A stretch of DNA of 64,000 nt from Hymenobacter terrestris (GTDB lineage: Bacteria > Bacteroidota > Bacteroidia > Cytophagales > Hymenobacteraceae). Below the pieces are notes generated by a model, which saw only the letters and a program-made list of their open reading frames with translations, was not told the DNA's origin and searched no databases. Where the stretch lies: positions 23,307-87,306 of the forward strand of contig NZ_JABKAV010000013.1 of NCBI RefSeq assembly GCF_013377905.1, written 5' to 3'. Made by a program: the position numbers and the translations under genes. Numbering within the stretch: position 1 is the first letter of the stretch; each line of letters starts with the position of its first letter. Of this stretch, positions 16,859 to 25,453 are shown piece after piece.

Positions 16859-17683
16859 TTAGCCCGCCAGCGCCGGCACGCTGAAGCCAGCGCCCACAAG
16901 CTCCTGTTTCACCTGCTGCATCAGGTGGCCTTTGAGCTGCAGCACGCCCCGGCGGTAGTCGTTCGAGTCGCCCCAGAAATACACCCGCAGGTCGACGGTA
17001 GTGGCGGACGCTTTTTCCAGGTTCACATAGGGCGATTTGGTGCCGGCCTGTACCTCGGGCACGGTTTGCAGGTAGTCGAGAATGACACCCGTGACCACGG
17101 CGGGCGTATCGGCAGGGTCCAGCTCCACGGTCAGCAAAAAGTCCATGCGCAGGTCGCCGTCGCGCGTGTAGTTGGTAAGGGGCTCCTTAAGCACCATGGA
17201 GTTGGGCATGAAAATATGCTTGCCATCGAAGGTGCGAATGAGGGTGGTGCGCAGGTTGAGGGCTACCACATGGCCCACCAAATCCTTTATCTGTACCGTA
17301 TCATCAATATGAAACGGCCGGTTGAAGGCCAGAATGACGCCGGCCAGGAAGTTCTCGGCAATATCCTTGAAGGCGAAGCCCACGATGAAGGCCGACACGC
17401 CCGCCGCACCCAGCAGGCTGCCCACTACGCCCGTGAAACCCAGCACGTTGAGGGCCACCAGCAGCGCAATCAGGCTTAGCACCCACTTGCTTATTTGGGT
17501 CAGGAAATCGGCCAGCAGCGGGTCAGCCGAGCGGCGGTGCAGGCGGCGGCTGAGCAGCGCGCTGAGCCGGCCGGCAACGAAGAGGCCAATGGTCAGCAGT
17601 ACCAGGGCAATCAGCAGCTTGGGTAGTACAAACAGAAACTGCTCCCAGTAAGTAAGCAGTACGTGGTGGAAGTCGGTGGTCAT
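16859..17683 (-). CDS. Small-conductance mechanosensitive channel (MscS family)
   Basis: A 274-residue inner-membrane channel that relieves osmotic pressure. Three membrane segments (LPKLLIALVLLTIGLFVAG, WVLSLIALLVALNVLGF, then the pore helix GSLLGAAGVSAFIVGFAF) are followed by the MscS beta domain (KDIAENFLAGVILAFNRPF, DTVQIKDLVGHV, IFMPNSMVLKEPLTNY) and a mixed C-terminal domain. ATG 17683 (MTTDFHHVL) is chosen because the open frame before it is not family-like. It may follow the zinc-ribbon pair, but a terminator-like stem lies between. Confidence 0.92.
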   Translation of the reverse strand: MTTDFHHVLLTYWEQFLFVLPKLLIALVLLTIGLFVAGRLSALLSRRLHRRSADPLLADFLTQISKWVLSLIALLVALNVLGFTGVVGSLLGAAGVSAFIVGFAFKDIAENFLAGVILAFNRPFHIDDTVQIKDLVGHVVALNLRTTLIRTFDGKHIFMPNSMVLKEPLTNYTRDGDLRMDFLLTVELDPADTPAVVTGVILDYLQTVPEVQAGTKSPYVNLEKASATTVDLRVYFWGDSNDYRRGVLQLKGHLMQQVKQELVGAGFSVPALAG

Positions 17684-17748
17684 TTGGAAGAAGCTGTGAG
17701 ACGGAAGCCAAAAACAGGGACGAGCCGGTGATGGCCAAGGGCAACGCA

Positions 17749-17779
17749 AGGCCCCGTCGGCGAGGTGCCGGCGGGGCCT
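17749..17779 (-). terminator. Hairpin after the zinc-ribbon/membrane pair
   Basis: A 13-bp GC-rich stem (AGGCCCCGTCGGC / GCCGGCGGGGCCT, one G-T pair) with a five-base loop. It separates the 17815-18536 pair from mscS. No T-run, so it may be an attenuating or processing hairpin. Confidence 0.45.
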
Positions 17780-17814
17780 GAATACGGACTATACGGGCAA
17801 GCGGGCCGCCAGGA

Positions 17815-18219
17815 TTAGTCGGCCGGTTCAGCCGGCTGGTTCAGCCAGAGCCCAAATATCAGCCCGCCCAGCGCATAGGCCAGCACGTCGCGCCAGTCGG
17901 CGGTGGCGCGGATATCTAGGCGGGGCAGCAGCCACTCAAACCACAGGCTGAACACCAGCCAAGTGCCAAATATCCAGGACGTAGGCAGCACAAAGGACGG
18001 CCGCCGGAAATAGTAGCGGCGCAATAGCCATAGCTCCAGCGTGAGCAACAGCGGCAGGGCCAGCGCATCGGCGAGGTGGGCGCGCAGCAGGGCCGGCGGG
18101 AGGGGCCAGCCGGCTACCAGCGGGCTGCCGGTTTTGTACAGGATTAGTACCAGATAGATACCTACACCGCCCACAAACAACGGGTGGCGCAGCTCAGCCG
18201 GTAGCCGGCGGCCACTCAT
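17815..18219 (-). CDS. Four-helix membrane protein, unknown function
   Basis: A 134-residue hydrophobic protein with four membrane segments (HPLFVGGVGIYLVLILY, HLADALALPLLLTLELWLL, WIFGTWLVFSLWFEWLLP, VLAYALGGLIFGLWL). No family was recognised. The start is ATG 18219, because its ATGA overlaps the stop of the upstream zinc-ribbon gene, a standard coupling arrangement. It probably works with that neighbour. Confidence 0.65.
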   Translation of the reverse strand: MSGRRLPAELRHPLFVGGVGIYLVLILYKTGSPLVAGWPLPPALLRAHLADALALPLLLTLELWLLRRYYFRRPSFVLPTSWIFGTWLVFSLWFEWLLPRLDIRATADWRDVLAYALGGLIFGLWLNQPAEPAD

Positions 18220-18536
18220 CCGGCCGCCACCGTCACCAGCCATACGAAGAAGGCCATTAGGGCTCCGAAAGCCAGTTGCCCGCCCCGGATAATGTACTTG
18301 AAAAACTTGATGACCGGGTTGTCATCGGGCTTGATTTCGATGAGCATCAGGCGGTCGGAGAGGGGAGCATCGGCCTGCTGCTGACGGTGCTCATCGGCGG
18401 CGGCGCGGTGCGGCTCCAGTTCCTGTCCGCAGTGCTGGCAGCGGTCGGTGGGGCGCTGCTGCCACTCGGTCCAGAGGCCGCAGTGCGGGCACTTTTTGGT
18501 GGCGGCAAAAGGAGTGGTAGGGTCAGGCGTGGCCAT
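18216..18536 (-). CDS. Zinc-ribbon protein with C-terminal membrane anchor
   Basis: A 106-residue protein. An N-terminal zinc ribbon (CPHCGLW...CQHCGQELE) is followed by a polar linker and one or two C-terminal hydrophobic segments (GGQLAFGALMAFFVWLVTVA). The ribbon would face the cytosol. Role unknown; overlap with the next membrane gene suggests the two products form a complex. Confidence 0.7.
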   Translation of the reverse strand: MATPDPTTPFAATKKCPHCGLWTEWQQRPTDRCQHCGQELEPHRAAADEHRQQQADAPLSDRLMLIEIKPDDNPVIKFFKYIIRGGQLAFGALMAFFVWLVTVAAG

Positions 18537-18652
18537 GTTGCTGTAGAATATGCTTGATGTGCTGAATAGAGCCGGCAGGTAAGCCTGCCAGCTTCTACTT
18601 ACGCACGTTTTGGCGTTTCGTCACATCTTGCCCCGTTTCCCCGCCCCAACTG

Positions 18653-19087
18653 CTACAGTTCCATAATGTCCTCGTTCCAGAGCTCGGGCTCTTCCTCAAT
18701 GAAGCTTTCCATCATCTTCACGCACTCGTCGAGGTCGAGGATTTCCACCTCCACGCCGTGGCTTTCGAGGAAGGCCTTGGACTCGCCGAAGGTGCGGGCC
18801 TCGCCCACAATTACCTTCGGAATTTTGAACTGCACAATGGTGCCGGCGCACATAAAGCAGGGCATCAGGGTGGTGTAGAGCACCGTGTCGCGGTAGGTGC
18901 GCTGGCGGCCAGCGTTCATCAGGGCATCCATTTCGCCGTGCTTAATGGCGTTGCCCTCCTGCACGCGCTTGTTGCGCCCGCGGCTCACGAGCTTGCCGTC
19001 GCGCACGAGCACCGAGCCAATCGGAATACCGCCTTCCTGGCGGCCCTGGCGCGCCTCATCAATGGCGGCCTGCATGAATTCGTCCAT
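18653..19087 (-). CDS. Nucleoside/cytosine deaminase resembling yeast Fcy1
   Basis: A 144-residue zinc deaminase of the CDA/TadA fold. Zinc motifs are KHGEMDAL (His, catalytic Glu) and LMPCFMCAGTIV (two Cys). The C-terminus, ESFIEEEPELWNEDIMEL, closely resembles the end of yeast cytosine deaminase Fcy1, and the PKVIVGEARTF segment also fits it. It is therefore more likely a free-base cytosine deaminase (cytosine to uracil) than TadA; guanine deaminase is an alternative. The common bacterial cytosine deaminase CodA is an unrelated amidohydrolase. Confidence 0.82.
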   Translation of the reverse strand: MDEFMQAAIDEARQGRQEGGIPIGSVLVRDGKLVSRGRNKRVQEGNAIKHGEMDALMNAGRQRTYRDTVLYTTLMPCFMCAGTIVQFKIPKVIVGEARTFGESKAFLESHGVEVEILDLDECVKMMESFIEEEPELWNEDIMEL

Positions 19088-19290
19088 TTTTAAAGAAGCT
19101 AGGAGTTAGAAGGGGAAAGATAAAGCGGGAATCATGAACTGATGACGATATGTCTGGTCGGATGAGGCGTTTTCGAGGGTGCTGCGTCGCGGCCGGGGGA
19201 CGCTACTTGGCTGGCCGGTTGGCAGGACTCCCGGAAAATTCGCTTATTTTTCCACTCCTCTTACTCACCTAACTCCATCTCTTTTCCACT

Positions 19291-20049
19291 ATGCCTCACC
19301 GCTACTTCCTGCTACTCCTGATGCTGCTCGCCGCCAGCCCAACGCTACTACTCGCCCAAAAGAAAGACCGTAAAGCCAAAACTCCGGACGCAGCGGACGC
19401 CGCACTAGCTGCTTTTTTTGAAAGAGGCACGCTGACCGACGGCCGACCCACTGGTATCTGGGAGTATTATGACGATAAAGGCGAGCTGACGCTGCGCATG
19501 AACTATGATTCGAGCCGCATTGCCTACAGCCGCCCCGATACGGCCCGCTACCTGCTGTATTTGAACGACGACTGGCAACTAGCGCGCCCCAGCCGCGCTC
19601 CGCACTACATGGGCAGCCGCGCCAAGCGCACGGCCGATATTGGTAAGAGCATTCGGTATCCGGTAGCCGCGCTGCAACAGGGTCAGCAGGGCGAGGTAGT
19701 CATTTCTTACGTCGTGAATGAACAAGGCAAAACCCAGGATTACCAAGTGGTAACCACGCCTTCCAAAGAATGCACCGAGGCCGTGTGGACGGTGCTCAAA
19801 CAGCAGCCCGACCGCTGGATTCCGGCCGTTTACCAGGGCCGGCCGACGCGTGCCCAGTTCCTGCTACGGGTGACTTTTGCTATGGTGAATCAGCAAGACG
19901 TCGCTGCCTACCAGGCTCGCGTGCTACAGCAGGATGCGCAGCCCCCCTACATCGACCAGGTTCGCGTAGTAGCCTACGGCGTGGAGCGTACAACTCAGTC
20001 ACGGTCTGCCCCCACCCGTCCGGGTCAGCGCGCGCAAATGCCCCGGTAG
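19291..20049 (+). CDS. Secreted TonB C-terminal-domain protein
   Basis: A 252-residue protein with signal peptide MPHRYFLLLLMLLAASPTLL then LAQ. A MORN-like stretch (TDGRPTGIWEYYDDKGELTL) is followed by a TonB_C domain (IRYPVAALQQGQQGEVVISY, VNEQGKTQDYQVV, WIPAVYQGRPTRAQF). It probably sits in the periplasm or outer membrane and takes part in energy transduction or envelope upkeep; no receptor is adjacent. Its last eight codons overlap the 3' end of the convergent addB gene. Confidence 0.78.
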   Translation: MPHRYFLLLLMLLAASPTLLLAQKKDRKAKTPDAADAALAAFFERGTLTDGRPTGIWEYYDDKGELTLRMNYDSSRIAYSRPDTARYLLYLNDDWQLARPSRAPHYMGSRAKRTADIGKSIRYPVAALQQGQQGEVVISYVVNEQGKTQDYQVVTTPSKECTEAVWTVLKQQPDRWIPAVYQGRPTRAQFLLRVTFAMVNQQDVAAYQARVLQQDAQPPYIDQVRVVAYGVERTTQSRSAPTRPGQRAQMPR

Positions 20050-23000
20050 GCGCAGTACTGGCACTTATCGAGGTCGTCAGTTTTACGAATGGGCTCGGCT
20101 GGGTCGAGGATGCGGCGCACCAGCTGGCCCAGCAGCTCCTCGCTGTGGCGCCCGAAATCCTGGCCCTCAGCCGTCAGAAAGCCCATGTCGGCCGACATGG
20201 GGCCAGCGGCCAGGTTGCGGAGCGAGATGATGGCCGCGTCGGCGGCGGGACGGCCCTGCTGGGCCAGCAGGAAGCGGTAGAGCCAAAGCTGGCGCACCTT
20301 GTCGGCCGAGGGGGTAGCATCGGTGAGCAGGCGCTCCACGGCCGCGGCCGGCGCTTCGTTGCGCTTCAGTAACTGCAGGTGCGACTTCTCCACGAGGCCC
20401 GATTTGTAATCCACCACCCGCAGGTCGCCGTTGGGCAGCTGGTCTACGCGGTCGGCGAGGCCGAACAGGTTTACGCGCAGCTTCTCGCCGCCCTCCAGGG
20501 CCACGTACACGGTGGCCTGCAGGGGCTCTTCGAGGCTCTGGATGCGCAGGGGCAGGGCGTCTTCCGAGTCGAGCAGGCTTTCGAGGTAACGGCGCACCAG
20601 CTGCTTGGCCACCTGGCCCAGCACGTGGTTGAGGCCCTCATCGGCGCGGGCGTGGCGGCCGGCTACCTCCTTGCGCAGGGCCTTGGCTACCATAATCGGG
20701 GCCAGGGCCAGCAAGCCCGGAATATCGGCCGCCGTCAGGGCCGGGGCGCCGGGCGTCTGCTGCTGCGAGAAGGGCATCAGCAGCTCCTCCAGTGCCTCGT
20801 GCACGGCCGTGCCGAAGCCGTCGGGCCCGAGGGCTTCCTCCACCTCCTCGTTCTCACGGAAGCGGGCAATCCGCTGGAAATAGAACTGCAGCGAGCAGCC
20901 CAGGTACTGGTTTAGGGCCGTGGGCGAGAGACCTTTCTGCAGCAGTTCGCGCAGCGCCAGCAGCATCCCGGCGTCTTTTTCGAGGGTGAGGTCAGTGGCT
21001 TCTTTTGAACTGTTAGCTAGTAGTTGCTGACTGTCAGCTTCGTTCAACGAGAAGCTGTCAGCTAACAGCTCTAAGCTATCAACTGAAGAAGTAACGGTCA
21101 AATCCAGCAGCTCCATCCGGGGGTTCTGCAGGGCCAGGTCGTTTTCCAGCTGCAGCAGGAAACGGCTTCGCTCGCCGGTTCGGGTACCCTCGGCGCCGGG
21201 CAGGATATGTAGCAAATCGACCTGACTGGCGCGCTGCAGTAGGCGCCAGAACTGGTGGGCGGTGGCCGCCTCGTGGTCGGCGTAGGTGGGCAGGCCGAAG
21301 GTGGTGAGCACATCGTACGGAAATAGGGAACTGTGGCGCTTGGGGGCCGGCAGCACGTTCTCGTTGCAGCTCAGGATGATGACGTGGTCGAAGTCGAGGG
21401 CGCGGGTTTCGAGCAGGCCCATCACCTGCACATCGGCAATCGGCTCGCCGCTGAAAGGCAGGCGGGTGTTGCGCATCTGCTCGTACAGAAACCGCCGGAA
21501 CGAGCGCACCGACAGCCGCTGCTCCCGGCAGTCGAACACCGAGTGCAGGCGCTTGATGAGCGTGTAGAACAGGTACAGGTACTCGGCCTCGATGGCGGAA
21601 TGCTGGTCCTGGTAGGCCTTTTTGAGCAGGTCGATGAGCGTGTTACAGGCCGCAATGATGTCGTCGCAGTTGTTCCAGGTGGCAAACAGGGCCGTGAGCA
21701 GCGGGTGGCCCTGGCCCAGCTCGACCAGCTCCTCGGCCGGTAGCAGCACCGCGTGGCGCTGCACAATGGCGCGGCACACCTTGTCCAGCATACCCTGCTG
21801 GTCCTCGGGTGTGTCGGGCTGCTTGTCGAGCCAGCTTTGGTAGCGGCGCAGAAACGGGTGCTGCAGCAGCTTGCTGACGGCCAAATGGTGGTAGCGGGGC
21901 ACGCCGTAGCCCGTTTCCTGCGAGCCTTCGCGCACGCCGGTCAGGTGCACTTCAAACAGCAGATCCACGAGGTTGAACAGAGGCGTGCTCTGGAAATTGA
22001 GGCCCATGGTAACGTTGTACTCGGGCACCTCGCGCGGGGGCAAGCCATGAAGCACGGGCAGCAGCAGTGTTTCGTCGGGTAGCACCACGGCTACTTTGGC
22101 CGTGGGGTTGGCCTGGCGGGCGGCGGCCAGCAACTGGCCGGCCAGCTTGCCCTGCATCGAGGAGTTGGCCACTCCCACCATGCGCACGGTGCGCGGCAGC
22201 TGGCGCAGCAACTCGGCCGGCCCACCGAAGTTTTCCCAGGGCAAATCGAGCCGCTCCTGGTACTGGCGCAGGTGCTGGCCGGCGCGGTTGGGCGAGCCGG
22301 GTTCGAGGTAGAACGCGTCGCCATCGAAGAGCACATCGGCGAGGCGGGCCTTGCGCAGGTGGCGTATAAGTCGCTCCTCCGCCTTCGACAGGAAGCCCAG
22401 GCCCACGAACACGTGCCGGGGCAGGGTTTCGCCGGCCTCCAGCTGCTCGCGCACCCGGCGCTGGGCCAGCCGGTAGGCCAGGCCGGGGTAGGCCAGTCGG
22501 TCGCGGCGCATCCGTTTTTTCAGGCGCAGGTACACCTTGTCGAGGTCGTCCCAGAAGCGGAAATAGGCCGTGGTTGAGCTCGGAAGCTGGTATTCGGCGC
22601 CCAAATCCCAGCGCTCCAAGGCCTTGGCCTGGCTCAGGTACTCGAACACCTTGCGGGGCGAGGCCAGGTTCTGGTCGAGGCTCGAAAAATCCTGCAGCAG
22701 CAGCGCCGACCACCCCACAAACTGGTCGAAATTGAGCTGCGGGTCGATGTCCTGCAGAATCTCAAACAGCAGCAGCTGCAAGGCAATCGGCTCCTCGACG
22801 CGCACGCCGGCCAGCTCCACCATGTAGTCTTCCATCGAAGCCACCCGCGGGCTCCATACCGCCTGACCGGCCTCGGCGGCCAGACTCAGCTCGTTCTGCA
22901 GGTACACCACCGCCCGCCGTGTGGGCACCACCAGTACCAGCTCCGACAGCTCGCCGCCGGGCCCGCCGTACTGGGCCACCAACTCGCGGGCTACCCGGGT

Positions 23001-23090
23001 CAGGAAGGGCGTGGCGTCGGGCAAAGTGGCAGTGGGCGGCAGCGTGGGGGCAGCGGCGAAAAGGGGCAGGTCGGGGAGGGAAGTGGGCAT
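20025..23090 (-). CDS. addB: AddB-like PD-(D/E)XK nuclease/helicase subunit
   Basis: A 1021-residue partner of AddA in double-strand break end processing. The N-terminus has LSELVLVVPTRRAVVYLQNE, typical of Bacteroidota AddB, and an inactive helicase-like body (RALDFDHVIILSCNENVLPA). The C-terminal nuclease has LRVVDYKSGLVEK (D-x-K). An iron-sulfur cluster signature is made by one Cys in NQYLGCSLQFYFQRIARF and a C-x2-C-x5-C at the extreme C-terminus (CQYCAYRGIC). A low-complexity insert near residues 670-700 derives from a palindromic repeat. Gene addA lies 2.4 kb upstream on the same strand. Confidence 0.88.
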   Translation of the reverse strand: MPTSLPDLPLFAAAPTLPPTATLPDATPFLTRVARELVAQYGGPGGELSELVLVVPTRRAVVYLQNELSLAAEAGQAVWSPRVASMEDYMVELAGVRVEEPIALQLLLFEILQDIDPQLNFDQFVGWSALLLQDFSSLDQNLASPRKVFEYLSQAKALERWDLGAEYQLPSSTTAYFRFWDDLDKVYLRLKKRMRRDRLAYPGLAYRLAQRRVREQLEAGETLPRHVFVGLGFLSKAEERLIRHLRKARLADVLFDGDAFYLEPGSPNRAGQHLRQYQERLDLPWENFGGPAELLRQLPRTVRMVGVANSSMQGKLAGQLLAAARQANPTAKVAVVLPDETLLLPVLHGLPPREVPEYNVTMGLNFQSTPLFNLVDLLFEVHLTGVREGSQETGYGVPRYHHLAVSKLLQHPFLRRYQSWLDKQPDTPEDQQGMLDKVCRAIVQRHAVLLPAEELVELGQGHPLLTALFATWNNCDDIIAACNTLIDLLKKAYQDQHSAIEAEYLYLFYTLIKRLHSVFDCREQRLSVRSFRRFLYEQMRNTRLPFSGEPIADVQVMGLLETRALDFDHVIILSCNENVLPAPKRHSSLFPYDVLTTFGLPTYADHEAATAHQFWRLLQRASQVDLLHILPGAEGTRTGERSRFLLQLENDLALQNPRMELLDLTVTSSVDSLELLADSFSLNEADSQQLLANSSKEATDLTLEKDAGMLLALRELLQKGLSPTALNQYLGCSLQFYFQRIARFRENEEVEEALGPDGFGTAVHEALEELLMPFSQQQTPGAPALTAADIPGLLALAPIMVAKALRKEVAGRHARADEGLNHVLGQVAKQLVRRYLESLLDSEDALPLRIQSLEEPLQATVYVALEGGEKLRVNLFGLADRVDQLPNGDLRVVDYKSGLVEKSHLQLLKRNEAPAAAVERLLTDATPSADKVRQLWLYRFLLAQQGRPAADAAIISLRNLAAGPMSADMGFLTAEGQDFGRHSEELLGQLVRRILDPAEPIRKTDDLDKCQYCAYRGICAR
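21001..21090. repeat. Palindromic repeat inside addB
   Basis: The segment TGTTAGCTAGTAGTTGCTGA...AGCTGTCAGCTAACAGCTCT is repetitive and imperfectly self-complementary. It encodes a Ser/Leu/Asp/Gln-rich stretch (SLELLADSFSLNEADSQQLL) that looks unlike the rest of AddB. Part matches the intergenic copy at 14762-14783, and the encoded ELLAD...SQQ pattern recurs in AddA. Confidence 0.6.
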
Positions 23091-23197
23091 GCGCGGCGGG
23101 TCAGGAAATCTACTTAAAGGTACAGTGCCTTTCGCTCAGAAACCGGCTTCTGTTCGCAGAAAAACCTAAGTTGCGGAGTGGGTTGCGGAGAACGACG

Positions 23198-23305
23198 TAG
23201 GGGCGGGGCTTGTCCCCGCCCGCCATTACACAGTAGCGTTGAACGGCGGATAAAGGCCGCAATGCCTCGTTTCAGCGGCGGGCGGGGGGCAAGCCCCGCC
23301 CCTAC
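23198..23305. repeat. GC-rich inverted repeat GTAGGGGCGGGGCTTG...
   Basis: Arms of about 28 bases (23198-23224 and 23277-23305) enclose a spacer of about 50 bases. It fills the gap between addB and the orphan gene at 23358. It differs from the GTCATGCTGAGC repeats and is probably another dispersed non-coding element. Confidence 0.75.
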
Positions 23306-23357
23306 ATCGCCCTCCACAACTTGATTTACTAAAGACTACTCTGATTCGCCCAACCGT

Positions 23358-24038
23358 ATGCCGTTCACTGTTCAAAAAACCATTACTCCGCCGCCCGTTT
23401 TCCCCGGAACTACTACTTGGGAGTACGTGAAGGCCGCGCCGCTGTTGGTGGGCGGAGTGGCGGCAGCAGTGCTGATGGGAATCGTTGTACTGCCCATCTT
23501 GCTGGTGCTGGGGACGCGGGAGAAATTAGCACAGCTAATTCGAAACGGCCGGCAACGGCTGGGCTACCCATCGCTGCCCGTGCCGCCGCCAGAGGTAGAG
23601 GAGCCCGCGGTGCTGTTTCGTAACGGCCAGCTGGAACTGATTGGTATTTATCAGGAGCGAGAAGAGGTAGGAGCGGAGCTGCTGGACTTGTTTAATAAGT
23701 GGGAGGAGTTGGCTTCTCAAGAACAATACTACCCCAGCCTATACCTTCTGCAAACCATCCCCGAAATACCCGGTCTGCATGGGCAAATCGTGAGCGACTT
23801 ATGCCGTGAGTGGTCCGACGGACTTTTCCTGCAACTGGTGGAACCTCATCCGGAGCAGGAGCCCGCCGGAACCACCTGGCTGATGTATCTGGAACTGGCT
23901 ACTCTGCGCTGGCACCGGGTAGTTGAAACGAATGACTATTACTTGCACCCCGAAGCGTCAGAGCCGGAGCATGGGGCGTTCGATGGCTTGAACCCGGCGG
24001 GAGAAAAGCTGGAGTTGCGGGTGCAAACGGACGCTTAG
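23358..24038 (+). CDS. Hypothetical membrane-anchored protein
   Basis: A 226-residue protein of unknown family. A strong membrane segment near residues 28-52 (APLLVGGVAAAVLMGIVVLP) is followed by a short basic stretch and an acidic, Leu/Glu-rich soluble domain (QEREEVGAELLDLFNKWEEL). No catalytic motif is visible. It converges on the MFS gene with 20 bases between. Coding is supported by length, start and regular codon use; the role is unknown. Confidence 0.6.
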   Translation: MPFTVQKTITPPPVFPGTTTWEYVKAAPLLVGGVAAAVLMGIVVLPILLVLGTREKLAQLIRNGRQRLGYPSLPVPPPEVEEPAVLFRNGQLELIGIYQEREEVGAELLDLFNKWEELASQEQYYPSLYLLQTIPEIPGLHGQIVSDLCREWSDGLFLQLVEPHPEQEPAGTTWLMYLELATLRWHRVVETNDYYLHPEASEPEHGAFDGLNPAGEKLELRVQTDA

Positions 24039-24058
24039 TAGCCGAAATCCCACAGCAC

Positions 24059-25297
24059 TTACTCATTCACCGGCACCACGTAGCTGGCCAGCGAGCGGGC
24101 GGCCAGGGCTACGCTGATGAGGGTGAGCACGGCCGCCAGAATGAAGGGTGCGCCAGGGAAATATACCGGGGCCGCGGGGCGGGTGAAGTAGGAGAACAGG
24201 CTCGTCATGAGTACCGGACCCACGATGGAGGTGAGGCTCATCAGGCTGGTGAGGGCGCCTTGCAGCTCGCCCTGCTCGTTGGCCGGCACCTGGCCCGAAA
24301 TGATGCCCTGCAACGCCGGGCCGGCAATGCCGCCCAGGCAGTAAGGTACCAGAAACGCGAACATCATCCAGCTCTTACTGGCAAACGCGAACAGTACGAA
24401 GCCCAGCGCATACAGCAGCAACCCCAAGTACACCGACCGTTTGGGGCCCAGTACCGGGTTGATGCGCCGGATGAGCCCGCCCTGCACAACGGCCACCAGC
24501 AGCCCGATGGCGGCCAGCGAGTAGCCCACCCACTTTTCGCTCCAGCTGAATTTCTCCATCACGTAGTACGTCCAGGTGCTTTGGGTGGCGTGGGCGGCTA
24601 CGTAGAGGAAGAGCAGGGAGGCCACCAGCCCCAGAATAACGGGGTAGCGCCCCAGCATCCGGAGGCTGCCGATGGGGTTGGCCCGCTTCCAGGCAAACAT
24701 CCGCCGCCGCTCAATGGGCAACGATTCGGGTAGCACGAAGTAGCCGTACACCACGTTGAGCAGCGTGAGGGCGGCGGCGGCCAGAAACGGCAGTTGGTGG
24801 CTGTATTCGCCCAGCACCCCGCCCAGCAACGGCCCCAGAATGAAGCCCAGCCCAAACGCAGCCCCAATCAACCCGAAGTTCTGGGCCCGCTTTTCGGGCG
24901 TCGAAACGTCGGCAATGTAGGCGGAGGCCGTTGTGACGCTGGCCCCGGTGATGCCCGCAATGGCCCGGCCCACAAACAGCCAGGCCAGGGTGGGGGCGAA
25001 GGCCAGAAACAGGTAATCGATGCCGAAACCCAATAGCGAAAACAGCAGCACCGGCCGCCGACCAAACTGGTCGGAGAGGTTGCCCAGCACCGGCGAAAAC
25101 AGGAACTGCATGGCCGCGTAGGCAAACACCAGCCAGCCGCCCACCTGCGCCGCCTCGCTCACGGTGCCCCCGGTCAGGTGCTGAATCAGCTTCGGAATTA
25201 CGGGAATGATGATGCCGATGCCCGTTACATCCAGCAGCAGCGTGATAAAGATAAACGTGAGGGCCGAGCGGGGCGCGGGCGTAACGGTGGGTTCCAT
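24059..25297 (-). CDS. MFS transporter, TetA-like
   Basis: A 412-residue twelve-helix major facilitator. TM1 [20 protein letters not shown] is close to the tetracycline/H+ antiporter (TCR/TetA) group, and motif [14 protein letters not shown] lies between TM2 and TM3. [19 protein letters not shown] block and [16 protein letters not shown] follow. It is probably a drug or metabolite exporter; resistance is not established. ATG 25297 ([11 protein letters not shown]) follows a TACCTTTG promoter element. Confidence 0.87.
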   Translation of the reverse strand: MEPTVTPAPRSALTFIFITLLLDVTGIGIIIPVIPKLIQHLTGGTVSEAAQVGGWLVFAYAAMQFLFSPVLGNLSDQFGRRPVLLFSLLGFGIDYLFLAFAPTLAWLFVGRAIAGITGASVTTASAYIADVSTPEKRAQNFGLIGAAFGLGFILGPLLGGVLGEYSHQLPFLAAAALTLLNVVYGYFVLPESLPIERRRMFAWKRANPIGSLRMLGRYPVILGLVASLLFLYVAAHATQSTWTYYVMEKFSWSEKWVGYSLAAIGLLVAVVQGGLIRRINPVLGPKRSVYLGLLLYALGFVLFAFASKSWMMFAFLVPYCLGGIAGPALQGIISGQVPANEQGELQGALTSLMSLTSIVGPVLMTSLFSYFTRPAAPVYFPGAPFILAAVLTLISVALAARSLASYVVPVNE

Positions 25298-25321
25298 GAA
25301 AGCGGCAAAACGGGCAGGCCG

Positions 25322-25329
25322 CAAAGGTA
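25322..25329 (-). promoter_or_regulatory. -7 promoter element of the MFS gene
   Basis: TACCTTTG on the minus strand, 24 bases before the ATG at 25297, matches TAnnTTTG. No clear -33 TTG at the usual spacing. Confidence 0.5.
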
Positions 25330-25402
25330 GGCGGTTCCAAGCCGGCTTACAGCCGCCAAATCAGGCATAGCGAACTGGGGGTGGAACAGAACTAGGAGGA
25401 AT

Positions 25403-25429
25403 GTCATTCTTCGCTGCGCTCTGAATGAC
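25403..25429. repeat. Short palindromic repeat, copy D
   Basis: GTCATTCT...CTGAATGAC is a compact palindrome (25403-25429) sharing its outer end with the larger repeat at 41747-41845. It lies between addA and the MFS gene. Confidence 0.6.
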
Positions 25430-25453
25430 GTTCCCTTTGACTCATTCGCAGAA

